64,000 nt of DNA from Propionispora sp. 2/2-37 (GCF_001298735.1 NZ_CYSP01000015.1:34408-98407), one strand, 5' to 3'; numbered from the stretch's first letter, positions 8,218-18,219 are shown. Made by a program: numbers and translations. The notes: generated by a model from the letters alone, not told the origin.

Positions 8218-10404
8218 ATGAACAAACTATTTAACAAGTTTATGCGCAGGGTTATAAGCTTTTTTGCGAATAATGACCTTGCCCAGGAACTTACTGGTGG
8301 TGTATCAGGTGAAATGATGATAACGCCGGGCATGCCTGAACTTATCCGTGCTGCAGGTGCGGAGGGATGTATATTACTTGCAAATAACGGAGTGCTCCCG
8401 TTGGATGCAACAACTACCGTATCCGTTTTTGGCAGAGTGCAGAGAGATTATTTTTATGTAGGCTATGGTAGTGGCGGTGACGTACGTACCCCTTATCAGG
8501 TTAATCTAATCGAAGGCCTTCGAAACAACGGTAAAATTAAACTAAACGAAGACCTGGCAGCCATATACGAGGTCTGGTGCTCTAAAAACGAAGCAGACCA
8601 GGGATTTTGGGGTCATTGGCCTAGATACTATCCGGAGATGCCATTAAAAGAAGAGGTAGTAAAGGCCGCCGCAGATCGCAGTGATGTGGCAATTATTGTG
8701 ATAGGCCGTGCGGCAGGCGAGGATCGAGAAAATGTTTTAAAAAAGGGAAGCTATTATCTTACGGATAACGAAATAAAAATGCTCGATCTAGTAACAGCAA
8801 ATTTTAATAAAGTCATTGTCATTATAAATAGTGGAAATATAATTGATATGGCCTGGACCGAAAAATATGGAGACAAATTAAGCTCGATTCTATTCGCATG
8901 GCAAGGCGGGATGGAAAGCGGTAACGCCATAGCTGATGTACTTGCAGGAACAGTCAATCCGTGCGGCAAACTTACCGATACCATTGCCCGCAGATATGAA
9001 GATTATCCATCAGGAGCCTTCTTTGGAAACAAGGAGGGGAATAATTACGTAGAAGACATCTTCGTAGGTTATCGGTATTTTGAAACATTTGCTCCTAATA
9101 AGGTGCTTTACCCCTTTGGCTTTGGCCTTTCCTACACAACCTTTAAGATAGCCTGTAGCGATGTTAGCCGCGAAAAAGACGAAGTAATCCTAAAGGTACA
9201 TGTTGCGAACACCGGCAACTTACCGGGTAAAGAAATAGTGCAGGTTTATTGCTCTACACCGCAGGGAAAACTGGGTAAACCCGCAAAAGTACTCGTAGCA
9301 TTTGATAAAACGGAGCTTCTGAGCCCGGGTAAATCTGCTGAGGTGATGATAAAGTTTAATATAAAACAACTTGCCTCTTACGATGATAGTGGCGTGACAG
9401 GCAAGAAATCAGCGTATATACTTGAGCCGGGCAATTATGAAATCCTTCTTGGCAATAGTGTGCGCGAGACCATTAAAGTATGGGAACTTACCATTGCCCT
9501 CGACGAGCTGGAGGTAATCAGCCGTGGCGAAGGTGTCATGAATAGTTCCCTTGGAGTAAGAGGTAATGCGGGTGCGCTTGGCGGAGTGACGGAGTCTCTT
9601 CGTGCTAAGGGCATTCCTGCCGTTATCACTACAGACGGTCCAGCCGGCATACGTGTCAAAAAGACATGTTCGCTTTTACCTTGTGGTACACTACTTGCTT
9701 GTACTTGGAATACAAAGCTGATACAGGATATCTTTCATAAAGTAGGGGAAGAAATGCTGGATAAGGGCAGCGACATGATTCTTTCTCCAGGGATGAATAT
9801 TCACCGCAACCCGCTATGTGGCCGAAACTTTGAGTATTATTCCGAAGATCCGCTTATTTCCGGTAAGATAGCAGCGGCAGCGATTATTGGTATTCAGCAT
9901 GATGGTCTTTCGGCATGTCCTAAGCATTTTGCCTGTAACAATCAGGAAACAAATCGGAATTATAATGACTCGCGTGTCAGTGAGAGAGCACTCAGAGAAA
10001 TATATCTTAAAGGTTTTGAAATTGTAGTAAAGGAAGCTAATCCCCAAAATATTATGACTTCCTACAATAAGATTAATGGGGTATGGAGTCATTATAGCTA
10101 TGAGCTGGTTACCAGTGTGCTTCGCGGGGAGTGGGGATATCAAGGAAATGTAATCACCGATTGGTGGATGCGTTATGCATCATCGCCTGAGTTTCCTCAA
10201 ATCGAAGGTAATGCCTATCGTGTGCGAGCGCAAGTGGACGTACTTATGCCCGGCGGAAGAACCGCCTTGAGTAAAAATGGGAAAAATGATGGTACGCTTC
10301 TTAAAACTTATGGTAAAAAAGATGGTATTACACTTGGTGAGATGCAGAGAGTAGCAGCCAATATTCTAAAGTATGTTATGAATTCTTCGGCTATGGATAG
10401 ATGA
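8218..10404 (+). CDS. GH3 beta-glycosidase with circularly permuted domain order
   Basis: A 728-residue enzyme starting at ATG 8218 (SD GGAG). Domain order is reversed relative to ordinary GH3: the alpha/beta sandwich comes first (~30-265, IRAAGAEGCILLANNGVLP, AWQGGMESGNAIADVL), then a FnIII-like domain (~300-420), then the TIM barrel (~450-728) with TDGPAGIRV, GRNFEYYSEDP, KHFACNNQETNR and the nucleophile Asp648 in VITDWW. Permuted GH3 enzymes are known from ruminal and other anaerobic Firmicutes. There is no signal peptide, so it acts in the cytoplasm. The catalytic acid should come from the N-terminal sandwich. Specificity (beta-glucosidase or xylosidase) is not resolved. Confidence 0.9.
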   Translation: MNKLFNKFMRRVISFFANNDLAQELTGGVSGEMMITPGMPELIRAAGAEGCILLANNGVLPLDATTTVSVFGRVQRDYFYVGYGSGGDVRTPYQVNLIEGLRNNGKIKLNEDLAAIYEVWCSKNEADQGFWGHWPRYYPEMPLKEEVVKAAADRSDVAIIVIGRAAGEDRENVLKKGSYYLTDNEIKMLDLVTANFNKVIVIINSGNIIDMAWTEKYGDKLSSILFAWQGGMESGNAIADVLAGTVNPCGKLTDTIARRYEDYPSGAFFGNKEGNNYVEDIFVGYRYFETFAPNKVLYPFGFGLSYTTFKIACSDVSREKDEVILKVHVANTGNLPGKEIVQVYCSTPQGKLGKPAKVLVAFDKTELLSPGKSAEVMIKFNIKQLASYDDSGVTGKKSAYILEPGNYEILLGNSVRETIKVWELTIALDELEVISRGEGVMNSSLGVRGNAGALGGVTESLRAKGIPAVITTDGPAGIRVKKTCSLLPCGTLLACTWNTKLIQDIFHKVGEEMLDKGSDMILSPGMNIHRNPLCGRNFEYYSEDPLISGKIAAAAIIGIQHDGLSACPKHFACNNQETNRNYNDSRVSERALREIYLKGFEIVVKEANPQNIMTSYNKINGVWSHYSYELVTSVLRGEWGYQGNVITDWWMRYASSPEFPQIEGNAYRVRAQVDVLMPGGRTALSKNGKNDGTLLKTYGKKDGITLGEMQRVAANILKYVMNSSAMDR

Positions 10405-10519
10405 TGGCTGTATACGGTGTTTGCGATGTTTTGCCGTTATCAAATTAAAATATAATGTGGTCAAGGTACTAGAGTGAAAGAGTTGTACAGGCGGATAGGA
10501 GAAATACAAATATTATCAA

Positions 10520-10540
10520 GCGCTGTTCAGAAAACAGCGC
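10520..10540 (+). terminator. Possible terminator hairpin after permuted GH3
   Basis: GCGCTGTT (10520-10527) pairs with AACAGCGC (10533-10540) around a 5-nt loop. The following sequence ATTTATAAAT is only weakly T-rich, so termination is uncertain. Confidence 0.4.
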
Positions 10541-10626
10541 ATTTATAAATTGAACCATTTTTGATAGATTGGCCCTGATGAAAATTGATACTATTACATC
10601 AAGATGCAATTCAAGGAGGGGAAACC

Positions 10627-11404
10627 ATGTACAAACATCATGAGGAGTCAATTCATAAGCTGGTGGAAAATGTACAGTGATAATGCGGATGTTCTAGCCA
10701 TAATTTTGGGGCTAAAGGCAGGGAAAGAGAAGATTCGGATATCGATGCGATGGTTATTTTGAGCGACCCTGCCTACCAGCAGTATGCGGACGGCCACAAA
10801 CTAGGCGAAGGTATTTTTGAGGGGTGCACTTATGAAGGCGGCTAAAGTATTTCAACAAAGATTATCTTGTTCAAGCAGCGCAAAGAGGCAGCGAACCCAC
10901 TAGAAATGCTTTTATCGGCACGAAATGCATTTATCTCGTGGATAAGGAAATTGAAGAACTTATTCAGCGAATTCCTGTTTATCAACTGCATGAAAAGAAG
11001 GAAAAGGTGTGGTCTTTTTACAGTGCCTTATTTGTTAATCATGTTTTCTTTTGGGGCGAAGCGGCTAAAAGAAATGATTTGTATTTGAAAACCCGGGTGG
11101 CATCCGAGATTGTATTATTTGGGCTGAGACTGATCCTGGCTTATAATAACCGTTTATTTCCCTGTCATAAGTGGCTAATGTCCGCCGTCAATGAAGTGCC
11201 CAATAAGCCGGAAGGCATCATAGAAAAAGCCAATACCTTCTTGCAATGCCGACAGATGAAAATAAAGATATTTTTGTTAACAGTATTTTGATGATGGATG
11301 ATGAGAGTCTGAATGGCCTCAAATTTGAAACTGTCTTTCCCATATACATGGTGGACAATGAATGGTGGTGGTGGAAAAATCGCCCCAATATTGCGGAATG
11401 GTAA
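10627..11404 (+). pseudogene. Nucleotidyltransferase-domain protein, multiply frameshifted
   Basis: After a good SD (AAGGAGG) the frame begins MYKHHEESIHKLVE. It then jumps frames through a minimal nucleotidyltransferase motif (GAKGREREDSDIDAMVIL, the G-x-x-R-...-S-D-I-D signature), a middle part (KEIEELIQRIPVYQLHEKK) and a C-terminal part ending MVDNEWWWWKNRPNIAEW. At least three frame changes are needed to read it through, so it is non-functional. The original would have been about 255 residues, of the type seen in antibiotic or tRNA nucleotidyltransferase-like proteins. Its presence among sugar genes looks incidental. Confidence 0.75.
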
Positions 11405-11419
11405 TGCAAAAATTCTACC

Positions 11420-11447
11420 AAATTCTAAAAATACTACAATTAATATA
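11420..11447 (+). promoter_or_regulatory. Conserved island promoter/operator box, copy 2
   Basis: Sequence AAATTCTAAAAATACTACA followed by ATTAATA, with a second direct half-site AAATTCT ten bases upstream (AAATTCT-ACC-AAATTCT). It lies about 125 nt before the broken GH78 gene at 11571. The direct-repeat layout suits an AraC-family site. Confidence 0.6.
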
Positions 11448-11570
11448 TTGCCAAGGAATTTAAAATGAATAGTAAATAGAGGATGATATGACCATTAGGC
11501 AGACTTCTCTGAAGATATAAAATACACGGTTGGTGGATATTTGAATTTCAGTAGAAAAGGAGAATACGTT

Positions 11571-12600
11571 ATGTTAAAGATTATTGAGACACAGTGTGAA
11601 TATTTTAAGAATCCTATTGGCATTGACAATAAGACCCCGAGGTTTAGTTGGAAATTACTATCGGAAGCAACCAGTACCTATCAGAAGGCATATCAAGTGA
11701 TTGTAAAGGACGAGAATAGGGTTGTTTGGGATAGCGGCCGAGTGGAAAGCGGCGATACAGCGGGGTGACGATTGCCGATGGCTGGTACAAGGGGAAAGTT
11801 TCCATGGGCCGCGGCAATGACTATGGTGATAACCTGGCCCTGCTGTTGCAATTAGAGGTGGAATACGAAGATGGAAAACGGGACGTGATAACTTCTGACG
11901 GAAATTTTGTGTATACCTATGAAGGGCCCTATCGTTATGGGGATCTTTTTACTGGCGAAAAGTATGACGCCAGAATGGAGCTTCCCGGCTGGAGTGAAGT
12001 GGCTTTTGACGATAGCCGGTGGCAGGCCGTTCACAGGGGAGACTATCCGTATGACGCTAACCGGCACGCGGGGAACGGAAATTACGTTTGAACACAGCGA
12101 AATGCTGGATGAGAACGGAAACTACACCTACCCGTTTATGGGAACGAGCCGAGAGCAAAAAAGACGTTTATATCGATGTGGCATACCGGCTTCTGTACCA
12201 AACCCTATGTCCGTCATGGCTTTATGAAGTGGAACATGGGGCAACAACGATCTGGGAGTTCTGGGATGCTATTAAGGCCGACGGAAAAGTCGGAACCTGC
12301 TCGTTTAACCACTATGCTTTCGGCTGCGTGGGAGATTGGATGTACCGGAATATTCTCGGCATTAACAATGGGGACATTGCTTATCGGAAAATTACCATTC
12401 AACCTGATTTTTCGTGCGGATTGACCTATGCGAGCGGATCGTACGAAACAGTGAACGGCAAAGTAGGTGTAGACTGGAAGATAGAAAATGGCAAGAAATA
12501 TGTTCAGGTTGACATTCCGGTCAATACGACAGCTACGCTGAAACTGGCAGGCAAGGATGATTGTGAAGTGGGCAGCGGTCATTATGAATTTATAATTTAA
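11571..12600 (+). pseudogene. Alpha-L-rhamnosidase (GH78) with large internal deletions
   Basis: The gene starts at ATG 11571 (SD AGGAG) with MLKIIETQCEYFKNPIGIDN and runs to WDSGRVESGDTAG followed by a stop. Another frame continues TIADGWYKGKVSMGRGNDYGD, a third holds GTEITFEHSEMLDENGNY, and the original-type C-terminus follows: PSWLYEVEHGATTIWEFWD ending in GSGHYEFII. The intact homologue at 13790 is 910 residues; here roughly 340 codons survive in three frames and the catalytic DCPQR-type motif is deleted. The gene is clearly dead. The C-terminal frame is still preceded by recognisable sequence but has no convincing start. Confidence 0.9.
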
Positions 12601-12619
12601 GATGGGAGGAAGAATCATT

Positions 12620-13594
12620 ATGAAAACTATGGAGTTCAAGTTAACCAATATCAATGTGAAGTTGGAGGCTTATCTCTTGAACAATACCGGAGATTTAGCA
12701 AGCATTAAGTCAAGGCCTGCTGTGTTGATATGTCCGGGCGGTGCCTACCGGGTTTGCTCGGAAAGAGAGGCCGAGCCAATCGCCATAGCTTTTTTGGCCG
12801 AAGGCTACCAAGCCTTTGTTTTAACGTATTCGCTTAATGAAAACGCAGCATTTCCCAATCCGCTGTATGATGCAGAAGAGGCTCTGACGCTGATCCGCAA
12901 TCATAGTGAAGAATGGCGGATTAATCCTGACAAGATTGCTGCGATTGGTTTTTCGGCGGGTGGACACGTGGCTGCGGCTTTAGGGACAAGGGGAAAGATA
13001 CGTCCCAATGCGTTAATCCTCGGGTATCCCTGTGTGCTTTCCTCGATCAGCGAGATTTTGCCTGCACCTGTGCCAAGTTTGGTTGAAGTTGTCGATGAAC
13101 AAACCCCCCCGACCTTTATCTTTCATACCTTTACCGATGAGACTGTGCCTGTGGCCAATGCCATCCAGTTGGCTAATGCTTTAAATCAAGTAAAGGTACC
13201 TTTCGAACTGCATATTTTTCAGAAGGGTTGCCATGGCCTTTCACTGGCAAAAGATGTGACTTCTGCAGGTCATAATCAATTTATTAATCCGCATGTTGCC
13301 AAATGGTTTGATCTTTGTGTAAGCTGGCTGACCAACTTGTTCGGCGGACTGGATTATGCCGGCAAAGCAATCAGCGAATATAGCGTGGATGCCGCCCTGG
13401 AACTGGTTTGGCCAAATCCGTTGTGCCGGCAAATCATCCTGGAATATATACCGGGGTTTGATCAGGCGCCTCAGTTTGAAGCGGCATTATCGGTATCGCT
13501 TAGACAAATCAGCGAGTTTGCCCCAGGGGTGTTCACAAAAGAGCAACTGAACGAGCTGGATAAGCGGCTTAAGGCAGTGCCTTTGGAAATGTAA
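12620..13594 (+). CDS. Alpha/beta-hydrolase (acetyl-xylan-esterase-like) with shared C-terminal domain
   Basis: Cytoplasmic esterase of 324 residues. The start is ATG 12620, ten bases after GGAGG; an ATG at 12602 lies upstream of that SD. Catalytic elements are the oxyanion region LICPGGAYRVCSEREAEPIA, nucleophile Ser in IGFSAGGH, acid Asp in TFTDETVP and His in KGCHGLSL, as in BD-FAE/Axe-like esterases. From about residue 250 the protein carries an extra ~70-residue domain (ALELVWPNPLCRQIILEYIP...LRQISEFAPGVFTKEQL) that is not part of the hydrolase fold. The same domain ends the rhamnosidase and GH3 proteins nearby. Likely role: removing acetyl groups from imported oligosaccharides. Confidence 0.8.
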   Translation: MKTMEFKLTNINVKLEAYLLNNTGDLASIKSRPAVLICPGGAYRVCSEREAEPIAIAFLAEGYQAFVLTYSLNENAAFPNPLYDAEEALTLIRNHSEEWRINPDKIAAIGFSAGGHVAAALGTRGKIRPNALILGYPCVLSSISEILPAPVPSLVEVVDEQTPPTFIFHTFTDETVPVANAIQLANALNQVKVPFELHIFQKGCHGLSLAKDVTSAGHNQFINPHVAKWFDLCVSWLTNLFGGLDYAGKAISEYSVDAALELVWPNPLCRQIILEYIPGFDQAPQFEAALSVSLRQISEFAPGVFTKEQLNELDKRLKAVPLEM

Positions 13595-13626
13595 GATTGA
13601 AAATCATACATAAAGGGAGAATTTAT

Positions 13627-13803
13627 TTGAATGACGCAGATAGAAAGCTCACGCGGAAAGAAAAACTGGTTCTTTCCGCCAGCGCTATGACCGGCTCTTT
13701 TTTGTTCCAAATGGTGCCAATGTATTTACTGTATTTTTATTCCGACATATTTTTCATTGCGAGAACATCCAGCAGAGGGGGAAACGTTTATGTTCGCATG
13801 TAA
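13627..13803 (+). pseudogene. GPH-type sugar transporter, N-terminal stub
   Basis: From TTG 13627 (SD AGGGAGA) the frame reads NDADRKLTRKEKLVLSASA then FLFQMVPMYLLYFYSDIFF. This closely matches the start of the intact GPH symporter at 21340 (DEDRKLTFIEKLILPSGSF; MFLLYYYTDIF). Homology ends near 13762 after the first membrane helix, and the sequence runs directly into the SD and start of the next rhamnosidase. A deletion has removed the remaining ~430 codons. Confidence 0.85.
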
Positions 13804-16522
13804 AAAACTTTTAACCGAATATCAAAGCAATCCGATAGGATTGGATGTTTCCAAGCCAAGATTTTCCTGGCAGTTAGATTCCGAAGAGTACGATACCGTG
13901 CAAACGGCTTACCAGATAATCGTGAAGGCCGGGGAAAAGTTAGTGTGGGATAGCACGAAAGTGGCAAGCGACCAGTCCATTCATGTGGAATACGCAGGCG
14001 CACCATTGGAAAAAGCCACAGAATATTCCGTTGCAGTAAGGGTTTGGGATAATCATGGCAATGAAGCGGCAGTGCAGGGCCGCTTTGAGACAGGACTGCT
14101 TTCCTATGAGAATTTCACGGCCAACTGGATTACCCATACGTTGGCTAATAACGAAGAGGCTTGCCCGATCTTAAGGCGACACTTTACGGTCAAGCAGGCA
14201 ATCCGGTCGGCCCGCATTTACGCTACGGCATTAGGGCTGTATGAACTGAATTTAAATGACCGGCGTGTAGGTGATGCCTACTTTACGCCGGGGTGGACCA
14301 GCTACCATAATCGTCTGCAGTACCAGACCTATGATGTAACAGATCATTTGCGGGATAATAACCAACTGGAAATTATTCTGGCCAATGGCTGGTATAAAGG
14401 TGAATTTGGTTTTACAGATCAAAAAAACAATTATGGGGATCGCCTTGCCGCTCTGTTGGAACTTCACATTGTATATGAAGACGGTAGCGAGGAGATCCTT
14501 GTTACTGATGAAAGCTGGCAGTGTGCTACAGGCAGTATCCGCTACAGTGAAATTTACCATGGGGAAACGATTGATTCTACCTTTACGACAGCACAGTGGC
14601 TGCCTGTAAATCTATATGATTGTCGTAAGGAAGTGCTGATCGCTCAGGAATGTGAATTGGTTAAAATTGTTAAACGGTTACCTGCTATTGCGTTGATACA
14701 TACTCCGGCTGGCGATACCGTTTTAGATTTTGGGCAAAATTTGACCGGTTTCGTTGAATTCAACGTCAATTGCGCAAAAGGTACTGAGATTGTAATCCGT
14801 CACGCTGAAGTGCTTGATAAAGACGGTAATTTTTATACCGAGAACTTACGCACCGCCCAATGCACCGACCGTTTTATCTGCAAGGGAGGCCCCGAAACCT
14901 TCCGGCCGCATTTTACCTTCCATGGTTTTCGCTATATTGCGGTAGAGGGGATGGGAGCAGAACTGGCGTTAAGCGATTTCACTGCTTGCGTGTTGCATAC
15001 CGATATGGAACTGACTGGTAGCTTTACCTGCTCGAACCAACTGGTAAACCAATTGCAGCATAATATTGAGTGGGGACAACGAGGCAATTTCCTCGATGTG
15101 CCGACAGACTGTCCCCAGAGAAATGAAAGATTGGGCTGGACAGGTGATGCCCAGGTATTTGCGCGCACGGCGGCCTATAACATGAATGTTGCTCTCTTTT
15201 TTACCAAATGGCTGCGGGACTTGGCCGTCGAGCAAACGGAAGAATTTGGCGTTCCTCAGGTTGTACCCAACATCATGGGCGATCAAAAGGGAGTAGCGGC
15301 TTGGAGCGACGCTGCAACCATCATTCCCTGGACCATGTATGTCTGCTACGGGGATACTCGCTTACTTTCGCAGCAATATGCCAGCATGAAAGGATGGGTT
15401 GAGTATATGCACCGGGAGGCCGGAGATAGCTATCTATGGCAAGCCGGTTTCCAATATGGGGATTGGCTGGCATTGGATAAGGAAGAATTCAGTGATCGAA
15501 CCGGCGCTACCGACCGGTATTATGTAGCTACAGCCTTTTATGCCTACTCAACCGATCTGGTACGCAAGGCAGCTAAAGTGCTGGGCTATGATCAGGATTA
15601 TCAAGAATACACAAAACTGTACGAAAATATTATCAAAGCTTTCCGGGAAGAGTATGTAACGAAAACGGGCCGGCTGGTCAGTGAAACACAAACAGCCTGT
15701 GTCCTGGCGTTGATGTTTGACTTGGTAGAGGACAAAGACCGCCCCCGCGTGATTGAAACGCTGAAAAACAATCTTAAGAGCCATAGAGACCATTTGGTTA
15801 CCGGTTTTGTCGGCACGCCGTATATCTGCCATGCGTTATCGGAGAACGGTCTGCATGAAATAGCCGGAAAACTGTTGTTGCGAACCGACTATCCGTCCTG
15901 GCTGTATGCCGTTACCAAAGGGGCGACGACCATCTGGGAGCGCTGGAACGGCATATTGCCGGATGGCAGCTTTGAAACAGCCGGGATGAATTCCTTTAAC
16001 CACTATGCCTATGGTTCCATTGGCGACTGGCTGTATCGCAAGGTTGCCGGTATTGATGCGTTGGAAGCCGGGCATAAGACCATCCGCATTGCCCCGATGT
16101 TCGTGAAAGGTTTGACAAGCGCCAAAGGCGAGCTGGAAACCATGTATGGTAAGATTATAAGCTCCTGGAAGTGCAAAGACGGTCGGATTACGATTGATAT
16201 TGCCATCCCGGCTAACTGTACTGCCAAGGTATCCTTGCCGGAAAAGAGCGGGGAGTTTACCCTGGGGTCAGGGCGGTACCATTATGAATATCCTACCGAA
16301 AATAACCTGGAGCTTCAAAAATACACGATGGAGTCCACCCTGCGGCAAATCATGGCCAATCCGCTGGCGGTGGAACTATTGGAGAGAATTTCCCCGGGCT
16401 TTGGGGACAATCCCATGCTGGAATTTGCTTTGGACATGACGGTAAATGAGATTTCCGCCGTGGCGCCCGGAACGGACGCGATGTTTGAGCCTATTCTGGT
16501 AGAACTTAATAAGGCAGAGTAG
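13790..16522 (+). CDS. Alpha-L-rhamnosidase, GH78, with shared C-terminal domain
   Basis: Hydrolyses terminal alpha-L-rhamnose from glycosides; 910 residues, cytoplasmic. The start is ATG 13790 with SD GAGGGGG. The order is an N-terminal Fn3-like domain (FACKKLLTEYQSNPIGLDV), a carbohydrate-binding N domain (ILANGWYKGEFGF), a concanavalin-like domain (TVLDFGQNLTGFVEFNV), and the (alpha/alpha)6 catalytic barrel with DCPQRNERLGWTGD (acid Glu446) and ATTIWERWNG (Glu717). A C-terminal beta-sandwich ends at GSGRYHYEYPT, and residues ~836-910 form the extra tail domain. It is the only intact one of three GH78 copies. With the neighbouring GH3 it could take apart rutinose-type flavonoid glycosides (inference). 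Confidence 0.95.
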   Translation: MFACKKLLTEYQSNPIGLDVSKPRFSWQLDSEEYDTVQTAYQIIVKAGEKLVWDSTKVASDQSIHVEYAGAPLEKATEYSVAVRVWDNHGNEAAVQGRFETGLLSYENFTANWITHTLANNEEACPILRRHFTVKQAIRSARIYATALGLYELNLNDRRVGDAYFTPGWTSYHNRLQYQTYDVTDHLRDNNQLEIILANGWYKGEFGFTDQKNNYGDRLAALLELHIVYEDGSEEILVTDESWQCATGSIRYSEIYHGETIDSTFTTAQWLPVNLYDCRKEVLIAQECELVKIVKRLPAIALIHTPAGDTVLDFGQNLTGFVEFNVNCAKGTEIVIRHAEVLDKDGNFYTENLRTAQCTDRFICKGGPETFRPHFTFHGFRYIAVEGMGAELALSDFTACVLHTDMELTGSFTCSNQLVNQLQHNIEWGQRGNFLDVPTDCPQRNERLGWTGDAQVFARTAAYNMNVALFFTKWLRDLAVEQTEEFGVPQVVPNIMGDQKGVAAWSDAATIIPWTMYVCYGDTRLLSQQYASMKGWVEYMHREAGDSYLWQAGFQYGDWLALDKEEFSDRTGATDRYYVATAFYAYSTDLVRKAAKVLGYDQDYQEYTKLYENIIKAFREEYVTKTGRLVSETQTACVLALMFDLVEDKDRPRVIETLKNNLKSHRDHLVTGFVGTPYICHALSENGLHEIAGKLLLRTDYPSWLYAVTKGATTIWERWNGILPDGSFETAGMNSFNHYAYGSIGDWLYRKVAGIDALEAGHKTIRIAPMFVKGLTSAKGELETMYGKIISSWKCKDGRITIDIAIPANCTAKVSLPEKSGEFTLGSGRYHYEYPTENNLELQKYTMESTLRQIMANPLAVELLERISPGFGDNPMLEFALDMTVNEISAVAPGTDAMFEPILVELNKAE

Positions 16523-16589
16523 CTAGCTTTTCTCATACAATTATTATGCCCATTTTGTCAAAGTATTTGGATTCAAATATTTTCAATAT

Positions 16590-16618
16590 CCTCGTCGAAA
16601 AAGGCGAGGTTATTTTTT
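16590..16618 (+). terminator. Terminator after GH78
   Basis: CCTCGTC (16590-16596) pairs with GGCGAGG (16603-16609, one G-T pair) over a GAAAAA loop, followed by TTATTTTTTG. Confidence 0.75.
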
Positions 16619-16629
16619 GTCAATGTTAC

Positions 16630-16657
16630 AAAAAACTAAAAATAATACAATTAATTT
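16630..16657 (+). promoter_or_regulatory. Conserved island promoter/operator box, copy 3
   Basis: Sequence AAAAAACTAAAAATAATACA followed by ATTAATTT. It lies 75 nt before the epimerase start, with TACAAT as the probable -10. Confidence 0.6.
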
Positions 16658-16731
16658 TTTTACTGTATGGATTACTATAGAACAAAATCAGTTTGATAGA
16701 TAAATCTAACAACAAGACAGGAGCGAAATAT

Positions 16732-18219
16732 ATGAAGAAGAAAACGGTTTTTTTAACAGGCGCGTCAGGGCATATGGGACATGAAGGTTTTAAACAGCTA
16801 CTTACTGAGAGAGACCGGCTTAACATTATAGCACTTGTTTTACCGACAAGGAAAGATAAGCAAATTATGTCTAAGTATGAAGACGAGCCGGGTGTAAGAA
16901 TTGTATGGGGCGATTTAACAAATTATGCAGACGTATTACAGTGTGTGGAGCAGGCCGACTATGTTTTGCATGTAGGGGGAATGGTATCGCCGGCAGCCGA
17001 TTACCTTCCTTCTCTAACGACAAAAGTGAATGTGGGCGCTGTAAAAAATATTATAAAGGCTATCAAAGCCCAGCCTAATCCCGACAAGATTAAACTGGTA
17101 TACATCGGAACGGTGGCCGAGACAGGTGACCGGAATCCGCCCATTCATTGGGGAAGAACGGGTGATCCCATAAAAATCAGCATATACGATAATTATGCGA
17201 TTACCAAGACCATCGCGGAACGGGAAGTCATTGAATCAGGGCTGAAATACTGGGTGTCTTTGCGACAAACAGGAGTGCTGTATCCGGAGCTTTTAAACAA
17301 TCTTGACCCCATCATGTTTCATGAACCTGTTAACGGCGTATTTGAATGGGTTACAGCCCGGGATTCAGGTCGAATGCTGGTGAATGTTTGTGATGAAAAC
17401 GTACCTGAAGAATTCTGGCGGCGAGTGTATAATATCGGCGGCGGTGAAAAATATCGCACCACCAATTATGAGTTTATGCAAAAGACGTTGAAGGCAATCG
17501 GTATCGAGGACTTTACCAAAGTTTTCGACTTGAACTGGTTTGCTACGAGAAACTTCCATGGGCAGTGGTATGAAGATTCGGATGTGCTGGAAAATTATCT
17601 GCATTTCCGCAGTGGGTCAGTCGATGATTTCATTGAGGAATTAAAAACGAAATTACCGTTCAAAATGAAATTAACAAAATATGTGCCGTCAGGTTTTATC
17701 AAGAAATTTATCATGGAGCCTGTGGCTAACCAAGAACTGGGTACGATGTACTGGATCAAAAATAATATTAAGGATAGAATTACCGCGTTTTTCGGTTCCA
17801 TCGAAAAATGGCGGGAGATACCGGGCTGGGCTGAGTATAAAATTGCCAAGCCTTCCCCAACTCCTGTACGGCTGGATCACGGATATGATGAAACCAAACC
17901 GAAAACGGAGCTTGACCTGGCCGATATGCAACAAGCGGCTGAATTTAGGGGCGGTCAGTGTCTGGCGGCAGCAATGACAAGAGGTGATTTATATGCCAAA
18001 CTGCAATGGCGCTGTGCTTTTGGGCATGAATTTGCGGCAAGTCCGGCCCTGGTTCTTTTAGGCGGGCATTGGTGTCCGGAATGTTTGCCTGCTCCCTGGA
18101 ATTATGATGAGGAAGCGAAACGGAATCCGTTTTTTGCACAAGTCTGGTATCCGCTGCATGATAAAACGGAAGCAAATTATTATGATTCGGATATTATTAC
18201 GGATATAAAGAAATTATAG
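16732..18219 (+). CDS. NAD-dependent epimerase/dehydratase with C-terminal Cys/His domain
   Basis: Extended short-chain dehydrogenase of 495 residues. The start is ATG 16732 (SD AGGAGCG); a TTG 39 bases upstream has no SD. The Rossmann motif GASGHMG lies at residues 10-16 and the catalytic YAITK at 155-159. The SDR part ends near residue 300. The extra C-terminal region ends in a possible zinc site (WRCAFGHEFAAS, then GGHWCPEC), which is unusual for sugar epimerases. It sits between rhamnosidase and beta-glucosidase under its own island box, so a role in processing an imported glycoside or its sugar is likely. The substrate is unknown. Confidence 0.75.
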   Translation: MKKKTVFLTGASGHMGHEGFKQLLTERDRLNIIALVLPTRKDKQIMSKYEDEPGVRIVWGDLTNYADVLQCVEQADYVLHVGGMVSPAADYLPSLTTKVNVGAVKNIIKAIKAQPNPDKIKLVYIGTVAETGDRNPPIHWGRTGDPIKISIYDNYAITKTIAEREVIESGLKYWVSLRQTGVLYPELLNNLDPIMFHEPVNGVFEWVTARDSGRMLVNVCDENVPEEFWRRVYNIGGGEKYRTTNYEFMQKTLKAIGIEDFTKVFDLNWFATRNFHGQWYEDSDVLENYLHFRSGSVDDFIEELKTKLPFKMKLTKYVPSGFIKKFIMEPVANQELGTMYWIKNNIKDRITAFFGSIEKWREIPGWAEYKIAKPSPTPVRLDHGYDETKPKTELDLADMQQAAEFRGGQCLAAAMTRGDLYAKLQWRCAFGHEFAASPALVLLGGHWCPECLPAPWNYDEEAKRNPFFAQVWYPLHDKTEANYYDSDIITDIKKL

